Shown: positions 1 to 10,359, counted from the stretch's first letter. The stretch: 64,000 nt of DNA from Odiellus spinosus (GCA_963920705.1 OY987232.1:15377726-15441725); one strand, 5' to 3'. Made by a program: numbers and translations. The notes: generated by a model from the sequence alone, not told the origin.

Positions 1-306
1 ATACTCTATAAAAATAAAATGATAACTTAAAAGTAGTAATTGTATTCATAGAAAACTGTTGTTAATCCGTTATTATCTTTTAAAATTCTCTCTCCAATAA
101 AAAAAACCTGTAAATTAGAGTAAGCCACAACCAAAAAAAAAAACAAGTCAAGTTATCGGCAATTCCTTCTCTGCCCGTGTCGCTTTTCACTACCCCCTTT
201 TTGAACCCGTAGTGTTCACATGACCCTCCATATCTATTCTCTACCTTGCGCGAAATTTCCTATCAATACGCTTTGATGTAAAAGTGTGAATCCTTAGGAC
301 GAATAT

Positions 307-319
307 GTCTCTTTTGCAG
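307..319 (+). other. Predicted 3' splice site before the ATG of cluster member 1
   Basis: TCTCTTTTGCAG followed by a short leader and the ATG at 339. The same layout occurs before the 17032 gene (acceptor ending 17012) and the 20336 gene (TCTATTTTGCAG ending 20316). This implies a non-coding 5' exon further upstream, outside the window for this gene. A trans-spliced leader is a less likely alternative. Confidence 0.55.
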
Positions 320-338
320 CGTTGCCGTTCATAAAGCA

Positions 339-1223
339 ATGATCGATCCAGAGTATATAATAAAAAAAGAAGTTGTAGAAGACAACACTCAAGGTCACGA
401 TGAACACAATTATATTCTCCCTGATCTTCAATCGAATGACGTTAAAGACGAAAACTCCTTGCCCAATGAAGACATCAGTTCTATGGAAGTCCAAATCAAG
501 ACGGAATGTCTTAGTGATTCTGGTGATTTGGACAAGAAGACACTGCCGACTAAAGAAGAGACACCAATTCAGAACGCAGCGACAGGGCAACTGATAAATT
601 TCAACTGTGAACAGTGTTCCTACGTCACAAATTGTAAATATAGGCTAAAAACACACAAGTTAAGTCATTTGGCCGTTAAGCCTTTTAAATGCGATCAGTG
701 TTCTTACGCTACTCATTTAAAATATAAACTTAAAATCCACAAGGAAACTCATTCGACCGAAAAACCCTTTAAATGCGATCAATGCTCCTACGCTTCTAAT
801 CGGAAACGTCATTTAAAAAGCCACAGGTTAATTCATTTGCCCGATAAGCCCTTTAAATGCGATCATTGTTCGTACGTTTCGATTTGGAAATGTGATCTGA
901 AAAACCACGCTGTTACCCATTCGGAGGATAGGCCCTTTAAATGCGATCAGTGCCCATACGCTTCTAGTCGGAAAATGTATCTAAATCGACACAAATTAAT
1001 TCATTCGTCCGATAAGCGCTTTAAATGCGATCAGTGTCCCTATGGTTCTCATCGTAAAATGTATTTGAATAGCCACATGTTAATTCATTCGCAAGGCAAA
1101 CCCTTTAAATGCGATCATTGTTCCTACTCTTCTATTTGGAAAGGAGATCTAAAAAAACACAAGTTTATTCATTCGATCGGTAACTCTTCTAAAAATCGGT
1201 TTCATGAAGCTGAAACCGTTTAG
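339..1223 (+). CDS. C2H2 zinc-finger protein, seven fingers (cluster member 1)
   Basis: Single-exon CDS of 294 residues, probably a nuclear DNA-binding protein. Residues 1-90 are acidic and carry two SUMO-type motifs, IKKE near residue 8 and IKTE near residue 53, the second followed by an acidic LSDSGD stretch. Seven fingers follow, all C-x2-C-x12-H-x3-H with the CDQCSYAS-type core and HSxDKPFKCD-like linkers in place of TGEKP. The ATG at 339 is chosen because paralogues start at the same alignment point (DPE-x-IKKE) and because a splice acceptor (CTCTTTTGCAG, ending at 319) lies just upstream, as in the paralogues. It lacks the YSRKK tail found in three relatives and ends FHEAETV. DNA target and function cannot be read from the sequence. 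Confidence 0.88.
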   Translation: MIDPEYIIKKEVVEDNTQGHDEHNYILPDLQSNDVKDENSLPNEDISSMEVQIKTECLSDSGDLDKKTLPTKEETPIQNAATGQLINFNCEQCSYVTNCKYRLKTHKLSHLAVKPFKCDQCSYATHLKYKLKIHKETHSTEKPFKCDQCSYASNRKRHLKSHRLIHLPDKPFKCDHCSYVSIWKCDLKNHAVTHSEDRPFKCDQCPYASSRKMYLNRHKLIHSSDKRFKCDQCPYGSHRKMYLNSHMLIHSQGKPFKCDHCSYSSIWKGDLKKHKFIHSIGNSSKNRFHEAETV

Positions 1224-1964
1224 CTGAATGTCAAGGGAACTATTCGTACTCATTACTAAACTAATTTGAAACCGTATTATTCATTTGGATAATCAAGTTT
1301 GTAATACTAGTTTCTTAGCAACTTTTGACTCAATTTGATCGATCTCAAAGCTAGAGTGTGCTCATTTAGTTGGTTTCTTGCAATTCAGTCTACATGGTTT
1401 ATACACTACCTGAAAAAGTCAGGGAATTCGTTGATTGCCCCAAGTAATCAGGGAATTTGAAAATGAGCCCAAATGATCAGAGAAATAATATATTTCGGTA
1501 CATGTCAAGGAACTGTTTATGATTGGTTGACCAATTGTAACATAATTATTATATACAGATAATATTTGCCTAAAGATTAAATTTGTTTCTCAAATTCTGA
1601 GTAAACTATCGACCCTGATTGATAAACTATAAATAAGAAGTGGTAATTGCCAAGAGCTCGCTCGTAAGAATAAATTAACGAAAAAAATATTAAATTGATA
1701 AGGGAAATTATTTAGAAATCGTCAGGGAAAACCTCAAAAATTTTGTACGAATCTGGACTCTAATTTGAAATTATTTGAAACTTTACTCGAATTTTGGGAA
1801 AATTTACATATTTATCTACGGATTATTCATATGAATAAACGAGTAATTTCTTTTTGGATAACCCTTGAAATTTATCTTCGAATATCCACTTCATATGGTC
1901 TTTGAAATAATTTGCCCTCTCAGCACCATAATAAAACTAGCTCTGTAAGAATTACATAAACATT
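1224..1964. other. Intergenic spacer with degraded CAGGGAA-type repeat
   Basis: No coding signal. Between about 1405 and 1745 the phrases 'agtcagggaa', 'atcagggaat' and 'gtcagggaaa' recur in a diverged repeat. Similar phrasing is seen at about 26815-27070 and 40610-40800. Ends could not be defined. Confidence 0.35.
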
Positions 1965-2120
1965 ACTCAGTCGTCAGTCCGTTTCTATAATCCACTCAAG
2001 CTGTTACCTATTAGTCTGACTGATTTGTAGGAGTGTATGAGTGTGCCACTTTGAGAAGAAGAAGCAGCGTTAGTAAGCGTTGAAATTATGCACGTAGGTC
2101 CTTGATATTTAAAGAAAAAG
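1965..2120 (+). other. Predicted non-coding 5' exon of the 4612 ZF-STPR gene
   Basis: This stretch is clearly related to 22285-22438 and, on the opposite strand, to 13390-13236 and 16800-16636. All share a core around ATAATCCACTC or ACAATCCACTC. It ends in a good donor (AAAAAG|GTAAGAA, donor at 2121). The first downstream gene on this strand is at 4612, whose acceptor TCTCTTTTAG ends at 4589. It contains a five-codon reading frame, M-H-V-G-P-stop at 2088-2105, that recurs as M-K-V-G-P-stop in the 22285 copy. The transcription start is not determined. Confidence 0.5.
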
Positions 2121-2559
2121 GTAAGAAATGCATGAGAAGTTACTGTAAATAATTCTGCATGTTTTAAATAAGGAGACTTTAAAGGGTATAAATAAAGGCA
2201 TTAAGGAAAGATCGCCAAGGCTTAAAGACAATTGACTCAATATGCTAGGTTGGTATAACCATATGTAAGAAGGCGAAAAGTGTAATTTTGTTTTTAGGCT
2301 TCTATGGTTTTGGCCAAAATTAGCTTACAAAACTTTCGTCTGCTATCATTGTGTTCTGGAATTTAACTCAAGATGTTTAGAGAAAAAGTCTATAGCCCCT
2401 AAAATGTTGAATAAAGTGAGGCTTTCACGCATGTTTCATGAACTCGACATGGAATTATAGTAGAAACATTACAGCAACAGTAAAAATACATATTTTAAAA
2501 TTACATTGTCGAAGATTCCAGGGCTTATACTAAGCTACAATTTCCACTAAAAGTTTCCC

Positions 2560-2695
2560 CTATTCTCATAATCTGATTACTAAAAGGTACTATTATTGTA
2601 ATTTGGTTACTAAAAGTTACTATTATTGTAATTTTGTTACTAAAAGATACTATTATTGTAATTTGGTTACTAAAAGTTACTATTTTCATAATTAG
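2560..2695. repeat. Short tandem repeat, about 29-30 bp unit
   Basis: Four to five imperfect copies of a unit built on 'ttactaaaagttactattat' plus 'tgtaatttgg'. The reading frame across it (2525-2740, minus) is a by-product of the repeat. Confidence 0.75.
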
Positions 2696-2798
2696 GCAAT
2701 TGTTATTTATATAAAAGATAAGAATTCTCGTGGTTTTCACGAGAAACTTGAGCGGAAAAATATATTTTCTAGCATAATTTATTTCCCCATGCCACTAT

Positions 2799-3089
2799 CA
2801 AGAAGGATCAGACAAGGAGAGGAAAAGTGGGGACGGCGCAGTTTTTACTGCGTCGGCCTTAACTCCCACTCTGGGAGAACGGGGGTAGAGATGTTTCTTG
2901 GTAAAATGTTGTCACGTGGGTAAAACGGATCCTTTATCAGCTTCCTAGAAGCCAACGACGCTAGTGACCACGTGACAACAGTTTACCTCGAGAATTTCCT
3001 ATCCCCCTTTCCACCCGAGTGGGAGGTTGGCTCTTCTCTCTCTAACTCAACGCAGCCCTAATTTTCCTCTCCTTGTCTGATCCTTCTTG
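2799..3089. mobile_element. Family B non-autonomous DNA transposon, copy 1
   Basis: 291 bp. Terminal inverted repeats begin CAAGAAGGATCAGACAAGGA and end with the complement. The flanks are CCACTAT at 2792-2798 and again at 3090-3096, a perfect 7-bp target-site duplication. The interior has GTCACGTG-containing inverted sequences. No coding capacity. It sits in the predicted first intron of the 4612 gene and touches a family A element on its right. Confidence 0.85.
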
Positions 3090-3102
3090 CCACTATTAAA
3101 CA

Positions 3103-3544
3103 TTAAAGGGAGAATGCAACCTAATAACAAGTGATTTTTTATCTATTCCTTATCGTTTAAATAGGAATAGTCCACCGATAAAAAGTTTACAATACAAATA
3201 TTAAACTAGAATTAAATTTAAAAGTTAACCAGAAAATAGGCTTAGCGGGATTCATGGAGATCCTGAATTGCGTCCGTGTAAGGTCTAGCGACCAATGAGC
3301 AAAGGGACGTCATTCTCACGAGATCTAAACGAGACTTACAGTTGCGTGCGATTGTTCGCTAGACCTTACACGCGAGGAAATCAGGACCTCCATGAATCCC
3401 TCTAAGCCTATTTTCAGGGTAAGTTTTAAATTTATTTCTAGTTTAATATTTGTTTGTAAATATTTTCAGTAGTGGATTAAGCCTATTTAAACAATAAGGA
3501 ATCGATAAAAAATCACTTGTTGTTAGGTTGCATCCTCCCTTTAA
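3103..3544. mobile_element. Family A fold-back MITE with TTAA ends, copy 1
   Basis: 442 bp including TTAA at both ends (3103-3106, 3541-3544). The termini AGGGAGAATGCAACCTAA and the complement are inverted. The arms continue inward (ATAGGCTTAGCGGGATTCAT and complement, then CTAGCGACCAATGAGC and related sequence), making nearly the whole element one hairpin. TTAA specificity suggests mobilisation by a piggyBac-like (or Kolobok-like) transposase; that is inference. Confidence 0.85.
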
Positions 3545-3652
3545 TATACGGAATGCCTACTTTCTAATGGTATAATCGGTTTATGCCTGGGAGGTTGCCA
3601 AGAAAAGTTACAGCCAGCCATTTAAATTTTAATATAGGGCCCATTATTGGGC

Positions 3653-3837
3653 CAAGAAGGATCAGACAAGAAGAGGAAAAGTGGGGCTGCGTTGAGTTAG
3701 GGAGAGAAGAGCCAACCCACGTGACAAAAATTTACCACGAAACGTCTCTACCCCCGTTCTCCCAGAGTGGGAGTTTAGGCCGACGCAGTAGGAACCGCGC
3801 CGTCCCCACTTTTCCTCTCCTTGTCTGATCCTTCTTG
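3653..3837. mobile_element. Family B transposon, copy 2 (internally deleted)
   Basis: 185 bp with the same CAAGAAGG...CCTTCTTG ends as copy 1. The 7-bp duplication ATTGGGC is perfect (3646-3652 and 3838-3844). About 106 bp shorter than copies 1 and 3. Confidence 0.85.
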
Positions 3838-3886
3838 ATTGGGCTTTCATAACGAAACACAGTGGGTTGATTATACTCAGTAATCC

Positions 3887-4326
3887 TTAAAGGGAGAATG
3901 CAGCCTAACATCAAATGATTTTTATCGATTCCTTATTGTTTAAATAGGCCTAATCCACTACTGAAAATATTTACAAACAAATATTAAACTAAAAATAAAT
4001 TTAATACTTACCCTGAAAATAGGCTTAGCGGGATTCATGGAGGTCCTGATTTCCTCGCGTGTAAGGTCTAGCGAACAATCGCACGCAACTGTAAGTCTCG
4101 TGGAGATCTCGTGAGAACGACGTCCCTTTGCTCATTGGTCGCTAGACCTTACACGGACGAAATTCAGGATCTCCATGAATCCCGCTAAGCCTATTTTCTG
4201 GTTAAGTTTTAAATTTATTTCTAGTTTAATATTTGTATTGTAAACTTTTTATCGGTGGATTAGGCCTATTTAAACGATAAGGACTCGATAAAAATCACTT
4301 GTTATTGGGTTGCATTCTCCCTTTAA
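3887..4326. mobile_element. Family A fold-back MITE, copy 2
   Basis: 440 bp with TTAA at 3887-3890 and 4323-4326, inverted relative to copy 1 in its central asymmetry. Fourth transposon in the predicted first intron of the 4612 gene. Confidence 0.85.
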
Positions 4327-4611
4327 AGGGTAACGAGATATTTTACTCAAAAGATTGAGCCGATATATTGATTTGGTATTATCATAAGTCTATTATTATC
4401 TTATAATAATAGACTTATGACGCCACATATAATTTTCTTTAACCTCATCTGACCATTTTGTTTTTGATGATATACTATTCAATTAAGATTTAATACTAGT
4501 TAACAACAGTTATGTTCATTAAATTAAATAAATTTGAACAAATATATGGCGCTAAATTCAAATTAATGTAACAAAAATGTCTCTTTTAGCCTCATTTAAT
4601 TTCGAAGAACA

Positions 4612-6330
4612 ATGGTTGACTCCGCGTTTGTGATAAAAAAAGAGGTCGAAGACTCGACTCAAGAATATGATAATTCCCTGGTCTGTCAATGGAAAGGCGT
4701 TTGTGACGAAATTGTTACGTCAGGACCAAGTAAAGAGGTAGATTCCTCGGAAGAAGAAATTTTGCCCGATGAAAACTTGAGTTCTGCATCAATCCACGTC
4801 AAAAGCGAATATCTCAGCGATTCCGATGAAACTAATTTGGACCAGTCAGAGACGTCACAGGAACTGATACTTCACAAATGCGATCAGTGTTCTTTCGCTA
4901 CATTTTGGAAAGAGGAATTAAATTTACACGAGTTAATTCATTCGCCGGATAATCCTTTTAAATGCGACCAGTGTTCTTACACGTCTTATTTGCAAGATGA
5001 ACTTCTCAAACACAAGCTAATTCATTCGATGGTAAGACTTTTAAATACCAGTAGTTTTGCTTTCTAGTTGGAAACAGACTCTGAATAGAGTATGTGCATT
5101 AATTTTGCCCGATAAGCCCTTGAAATGTTGTCAACGTCCCTACGCTTGTAATTGGAATATCCACATGATAATTCAATCGTCTGATAAGAATATGACGGAT
5201 AATTACCCTAGGAATGCCCGTCTCTTCATAGAACCTAGTCTTAAATTAAGCAACCCATAGTTTCGAGTTCCCATCGTAGGTTTTTAAGCTACATTCCAAA
5301 TCGCTTGATTGAATTTTGAGTAAGTACTTAGCGAAATGAGTTGGGTTGCCCCCTTGACAGATTGCTTAAGTATATTCACTTGTAATTATCAAAATATCAG
5401 CAAATTGCATAAATCTGTATGTAACAATGTCCGTCGCTAACGCTTCAAAATGGCTCTACTGTTTACGCTAACGTAGTATAATGAAAAAGAAAAATTGCGC
5501 TGCTGTTAACTTTTTAAATCGTTATGAAAGTGGGAAAAAGATAAATGATAAATGAGTCATTTGTTTTTTTAAAGAATATGTATACTGGCGAAACTAAACA
5601 AGAACGCAAGTTACGATTAAGTCGTGAAAGAAAGCGAAGATGGAAAGCTCGACAGAGTCAAGAATCTTTGCAGCGTTTAGCTCAACAAAACGCGGAGGCC
5701 AAACGCCAACGACGACTAAATGAATCGCCTGAAGAAGCTCACGCTCGAAGAGCTCAAGAAGCTCAACAGAGGCAGCGATTAAGATTTAGTCAACAAGCTC
5801 GGGAAACTGATGAGGAATCGATATTACGTCAGGCGCAAGAAGCTGAACAGAGACGGCGATCAAGATTAAATCAACAAGCTCGGGAAACTGAGGAGCAAAC
5901 AATATTACGACGAGCTCAAGAAGCTGAACAGAGAAAGCTTTCTAGATTAAATCAACAAGCTCGGGAAACAGAAGAGGAATCAATATTACGTCGAGCTCAA
6001 GAAGCTGAACAGAGGAAGCTATCCAGATTAAATCAACAAATTCAGGAAACTGAGGAACAATCAATATTACGACGAGCGCAAGAAGCTCAACAAAGGCAGT
6101 TGTCAAGATTAAGTCAACAAGCTCAGGAAACTAAGGAACAATCACTATTACGTCGAGCACGAACAAATGAACAAGTTCGTCTATCAAATTCATTACGGCG
6201 TGCCAATGAAACTGAAGAACAAATTGCTATACGTCGATTTCAAGTTGCTGAAAGAGTTCGTAGATCAAGAGCAAGAAGGCGTTCGTTAATTTCAAACCAT
6301 GGCACGTTCAATGAAGATAAAGATGCTTAA
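4612..6330 (+). CDS. Two-finger C2H2 plus STPR-like repeat protein, two exons
   Basis: Model: exon 1 4612-5031, intron 5032-5574 (GTAAGA...TTTAAAG), exon 2 5575-6330; both boundaries are phase 0, giving 391 residues. Exon 1 encodes the family's acidic N-terminus (IKKEVEDS; VKSEYLSDSDE) and two C2H2 fingers (HKCDQCSFATFWKEE..., FKCDQCSYTSYLQDE...). Exon 2 encodes an Arg/Gln/Glu-rich helix region with seven 27-residue units of the form ETxEExxxxRRAQEAxxRxxS. The spacing of ET-E and RR resembles STPR domains, which bind DNA in silkworm FMBP-1; vertebrate ZNF821 joins C2H2 fingers to an STPR region. An AATAAA lies at 6345-6350, 15 bases after the stop. Alternatively exon 2 is a separate gene starting at an internal ATG (5578). 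The mirror-image copy at 12550-11306 supports the fusion. Confidence 0.62.
5033..5200 (+). pseudogene. Decayed extra zinc fingers inside the ZF-STPR intron
   Basis: Immediately after the predicted donor, the sequence still resembles a finger linker (ACTTTTAAAT...CAGT...TTGCTTCTAGTTGG, then ...CCCGATAAGCCC..., then CCCTACGCTTGTAATTGG). Small deletions break the frame and the CxxC pairs are lost (KCCQRPYACNW). This suggests the ancestral gene had more fingers and the exon now ends early at a donor that arose within the finger array. Confidence 0.6.
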
Positions 6331-6344
6331 CACAGCTGGGGACC

Positions 6345-6350
6345 AATAAA
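6345..6350 (+). terminator. Possible polyadenylation signal of the ZF-STPR gene
   Basis: AATAAA 15 bases downstream of the stop at 6330. Position is plausible but the hexamer is common in AT-rich DNA. Confidence 0.35.
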
Positions 6351-6866
6351 TTAACTGCGCTTTTTGCTATTCTCATACTTATGAAGCTATCTACATGAGC
6401 ATTGACAAAATTATTTCCATTGACTTAAATTATGAAATAGATTTCCGGATCTATATATCCTTTTATATAGTAAAAGATTAGCTTCTATATTAATTATCGT
6501 AAGAATATTTTAGAGAGGTTATCTTCAAGTACGGGACGTAGCTCAAAGTACAGGGCGAGATAAGAATTGTAGGTAAGGTAAAGACAAAATACCTAGCAAT
6601 AATCGAACCTCTTTGTAATCATATACGCAGTGAAAAAGACGGAACAAAAAGGTGATTTTAAATGAATCGAAGACTTTTTTGAAATGATTAGGGCCTATTT
6701 AAGGATGATAAATATGAACCTAACTCACGCGAGTGTTACCAATAGTATGCGCGAGTTATGATTTAAGTTAATTCACCTAATAATTATAAAATTTTGAATA
6801 TATCGACAAAGCCAAGAAGTTGAAATTGTAAGCTCGGTTTAAATAATAATGAGATAAGAAGTCATA
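6351..6866. other. Intergenic, nothing recognised
   Basis: AT-rich spacer between the ZF-STPR gene and the glycosyltransferase gene. It presumably contains the promoter of the latter, but I see no specific element. Confidence 0.4.
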
Positions 6867-8847
6867 ATGTCACTTCACCATCGTGAGCGATCTACGGTAC
6901 ATTTGAAACACGCCCATCGTTGTTTATTATACTTATCATTTTGTAGAAATCAGTGGTACAAGATTTTTCTCGGTTTGGGCGTATTTTTCGTATGTTCTCG
7001 ATACGCGATAAATATCGTGGTGAAATCATACACAAAAAATACAACAATCCCGCCTTTTTCTGAGAATCTTGACTTGGTGACGTCAAAATTAAGATTTCTT
7101 AATCAGGATTTAATTTACTTTAAAAATGAAACTCAATTCGGTAATTTTGAACAGACTAAAAGTGAAATCTTCAACGATATTAAAATAAACGAAAACACTT
7201 ATGATGTTATCGCAGCGTCGTATAATTCATCAACAACGCGAACGGAATTGAAGAAATGTCCTTTGGTTCCCCCAAATTTAGGTAATTGGTTAGCAAAACG
7301 TTTCATTTCTGTGGGAAAAAAACGATATGAGTCTGAAGGGTAATGTCTCGAAGTTTCCTTGAGATGTGTCTTAGTTTCCCAACAATATATGTGTCAATGT
7401 TGCGCGAGAGATATGTGTCGATGTTGCCCGAGAGATATGTCTCGAAGTTGCCCGAGAGCTATCTCTCGAAATTGCCCAAGAGATATGACTGCAAGTGTCC
7501 TGAAAGATATGTTATGAAGTTTCCCGATAAATACCTTTCATAAGCTACGTTCAGACTTGACACTTTGAAGCCGTTTTCAAACCGTTTCGAGTCGTCAAAT
7601 CGACTTTTTTTAGATATTAATTTGCTTTCTTGATCAAAGGTCTACACGAGTGACCCCAAAATTTTATTATTTGACCTTTCCAAAACGGTTTAAAACTGTT
7701 TCAAAGTCTGTAGTGTGAACGTAGCTTAAGTGATCCGAAAGATATGTTTTGAAGTGGCCTAAGGGATAAGCTTGGAAGTGGCTTAAGGGAGATGTTTTGA
7801 AGTGGCTAAAGGGATAAGTTTGGAAGTGGCTTAAGGGAGATGTTTTGAAGTGGCTAAAGGGATAAGTTTGGAAGTGGCTTAAGGGAGATGTTTTGAAGTG
7901 GCTTAAGGGATAAGTTTGGAAGTGGCTTAAGGGATGTTTGGAAGTGGCTTAAGGCATATGTTTTGAAGTGGCTTAAGAGATAATCCATTTTATAGTTGGG
8001 AGACTTGGAATATTATGGGACGCCCCAGAATTTGTGGATCTGGATAAAATTTACCCTAAATTAGAACTCGGGGGTCGATTTCGACCTCATAATTGCGTGG
8101 CTAAAAGCAAAGTAGCCATTATAATCCCATATCGAAACCGAGAATATCACTTGAGAATATTTCTACACAACACCCATCGAATCTTACAAAAACAACAAGT
8201 GGATTACGGAATCTACGTTATCGAAGAAGCTGGTACTGAAAAGTTTAATAGGGCTATGCTAATGAATATCGGATTCGTGGAAGCCTCCAAGGACTACGAC
8301 TACCAATGTTTCGTTTTCCACGATGTAGACTTGATACCCGAAGACGACAGAAATCTTTACACTTGTCCTCAACAACCCAGACACATGTCGGTCGCGATTG
8401 ATAAATACCATTACAGGTAATTAACTCATTATTATAATTTTTTCACAAAAACATTCAATAATTGTATATTTTCGTAGGTTACCGTACCCGACCTTATTTG
8501 GTGGGGTGAGTTCAATATCGAAGGAACACTTCGAAAAGATCAACGGTTATTCGAACGAATTTTGGGGCTGGGGTGGCGAAGACGACGACATGTCTAATCG
8601 CCTCAAGTACCACGGATTACCCGTAACACGATATCCCGCTCACATCGCTACCTATACCATGTTAACCCATAAGGAAGACGATGCCGACCCGGACAGATTG
8701 GAAAAACTGTACAATGGTGAGAAACGTTTCGCGACAGATGGACTCAACAGTCTCGTTTACGAGAGACTCGATTTTGTTCTCAAGAAAACGCATACTTGGA
8801 TACTTGCGCAAATTAAACAACCCAAAAAAACAAGACCTCCAGGTTGA
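6867..8847 (+). CDS. Beta-1,4-galactosyl/N-acetylgalactosaminyltransferase, three exons
   Basis: Model: exons 6867-7281, 7996-8416, 8478-8847; introns phase 1 and 2; 401 residues. Golgi type II membrane protein: cytoplasmic tail, one membrane segment at about 31-52, a stem with possible N-glycosylation sites, then the GT7 catalytic domain. Family marks seen: CPLVPPNL with VGRL across the first junction, FNRAMLMNIGF (about 222), metal-binding DVD at 248-250, WGWGGEDDD at 308-316, and MLTH matching the Met-x-x-His metal ligands. The residue just before FGG, bovine Tyr289, is Leu285 here (LPYPTLFGG). In this family Leu or Ile there allows UDP-GalNAc as donor, so LacdiNAc synthesis is likely. The upstream ORF stop at 7343 is only reached if the first donor is ignored. 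Confidence 0.88.
7341..7985 (+). repeat. 24-bp minisatellite split by a transposon, in glycosyltransferase intron 1
   Basis: Imperfect 24-bp units ('gcccgagagatatgtctcga' type on the left, 'gaagtggcttaagggataag' type on the right). The two halves look different but share period and 'gagatatgt/ggatatgtttt' phrases, and are separated by the family D element at 7541-7728. About 19 units in all. The period is a multiple of three, so an eight-residue repeat frame (RYVSKLPE type) appears at 7343-7543; it is not a gene. Confidence 0.75.
7541..7728. mobile_element. Family D MITE with TA ends, full-length copy
   Basis: 188 bp. Begins TAAGCTACGTTCAGACTTGA and ends with the complement ...TGTGAACGTAGCTTA, with internal inverted arms (AAACCGTTT / AAACGGTTT-like). 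TA at each end fits a Tc1/mariner-type duplication, an inference. It lies inside the 24-bp minisatellite. Confidence 0.8.
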
Positions 8848-8934
8848 CGCGCTAAGAAGGTAACTTCGAAATTAAGGCGGTAGTCAATGGGTAACTCACC
8901 AAAAAGGGTCATTTTCCGTACCAATGCTATCAGT

Positions 8935-9280
8935 TCGGGGTTTTCACTTATTTGAATTGAAATCTACTTTAGTTCGTGATGTAATTTCGATAATTATAAC
9001 ATGAGAGATTAGCGAATCTTGTTTAAAAATTACTTATCGGAATTAATCATTTCCGCACCTATTATCTCGCGTTTTAATATCGCTAGATTCTTCAACTTTA
9101 CTTCCGACGAGCCATAAAAGTCAGACGTAGTTCGTGGTATAATTTGACCATTTTATGTTTAATTTTTCTCTAGTTACGATAAGAAATGTATATTATAACG
9201 GTGTTTTACGCCACAATAGAGCCTATTATCCGAGACCAGTCACCGTCTGGCCTACAGCGTGCCCACCTGCTTCCGCGAGA
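8935..9280 (+). repeat. Dispersed repeat E, copy 1
   Basis: Related to 12655-12860 (same orientation) and to 13812-14105 (opposite orientation). Shared phrases include TACGATAAGAAATGTATATT, CCTATTATCCGAGACC and CACCGTCTGGCCTACAGC. A short piece also occurs at about 18061-18090. Ends and mechanism unknown. Confidence 0.7.
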
Positions 9281-9291
9281 GGCGGGATACA

Positions 9292-9349
9292 ACAAACAAT
9301 AAGGAATCGATAAAAAATCACTTGTTGTTAGGTTGCATTCTCCCTTTAA
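9292..9349. mobile_element. Family A end fragment
   Basis: Only the right terminus of a family A element is present (ATAAGGAATCGATAAAAAATC to the TTAA at 9346-9349). The rest is missing; a full copy lies 110 bp downstream. Confidence 0.75.
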
Positions 9350-9458
9350 GTATAATTGGTCAGCGATTCAAATTGAACTCTACGAAATCTCCAGGCATTC
9401 CTAAAAAAAAAAATAAAATATATCCCAATATAATTCGGAACTTTCTATATATTTTCAT

Positions 9459-9858
9459 TTAAAGGGAGAATGCAACCTAACAAGTGATTTTTTTTTATCG
9501 CTTCTTTATTGTTTAAGTAGGCCTAATCCACTACTGAAAAGATTTACAAACAAATATTAAACTAGAAATAAATTTAAAACTTACCCTGGAAAATAGGCTT
9601 AGCGGGATTCATGGAGGTCCTGATTTCCTCTCGTGTAAGGCTAGCGACCAATCGCACGCGACTGTAAGTCCCGTGGAGATCTCGCGTGAACGACGGGCCT
9701 TTGCTCATTGGTCGCTAAGCCTATTTTCCTGTTAAGTTTTAAATTTATTTCTAGTTTAATATTTGTATTGTAAACTTTTTATCGGTGGATTGGGCCTATT
9801 TAAATGATAAGGAATCGATAAAAAAATCACTTGTAATTAGGTTGCATTCTCCCTTTAA
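9459..9858. mobile_element. Family A fold-back MITE, copy 3
   Basis: 400 bp, TTAA at 9459-9462 and 9855-9858. One arm lacks part of the AGGTC...CATGAATCCC segment, so the hairpin is asymmetric. Confidence 0.82.
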
Positions 9859-10359
9859 GGTGGATCTCCAGTTTCCTGTGCTTATTTCCGTCCCTTTCCT
9901 CCTTGATTTTGCTCATTGACATTGTTTAGCAAATGCCACTAGTCTTCTGTCACCGTCAACGTGTGGCTGTTTTTTCTCCTTCATTAAGCTTAGACTAGTT
10001 ATTTTACGATTCAAAATTCGACAATTCTTTATTTTCTCGTGTCATCTTCATTATAATTATCAGTTTTTTTTAATGACTATAACGCGTGCAAAATTTTAAA
10101 CCCGTTTCTCGAGTTAATCTCCACCCTACCTCACCCGGAACCAAGGTAACTGAATGAGTGTGTAATATAGTCCAAACATAAAGTTCATTCGAAATTAAAT
10201 TAGAACTAAATTTTTAAATAAGTCGAGTTGTGTGTGTATCGAAAAGAGGAATTGGTATAGGCTAAAATCAACCTGTGTGTGAAAATTATTACGCGAATGT
10301 GAAACATTAATCAATCACGCTGGATATAATTCTCGCTAAGCCTCGGCCGTAGAGCTTCG

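Noticed and set aside
2525-2740. Minus-strand frame with ITIIVTFSNQ repeats
   Set aside because: Product of the 30-bp tandem repeat; no other gene evidence.
3583-3914. Several short frames on both strands
   Set aside because: They cover the terminal inverted repeats and interior of family B copy 2.
5057-5260. A separate small zinc-finger gene
   Set aside because: The CxxC pairs are destroyed and it starts out of frame in a finger remnant; better read as decayed sequence in the ZF-STPR intron.
7343-7543. 66-codon frame with RYVSKLPE-type repeats
   Set aside because: 24-bp minisatellite in an intron; its stop is the start of a family D element.
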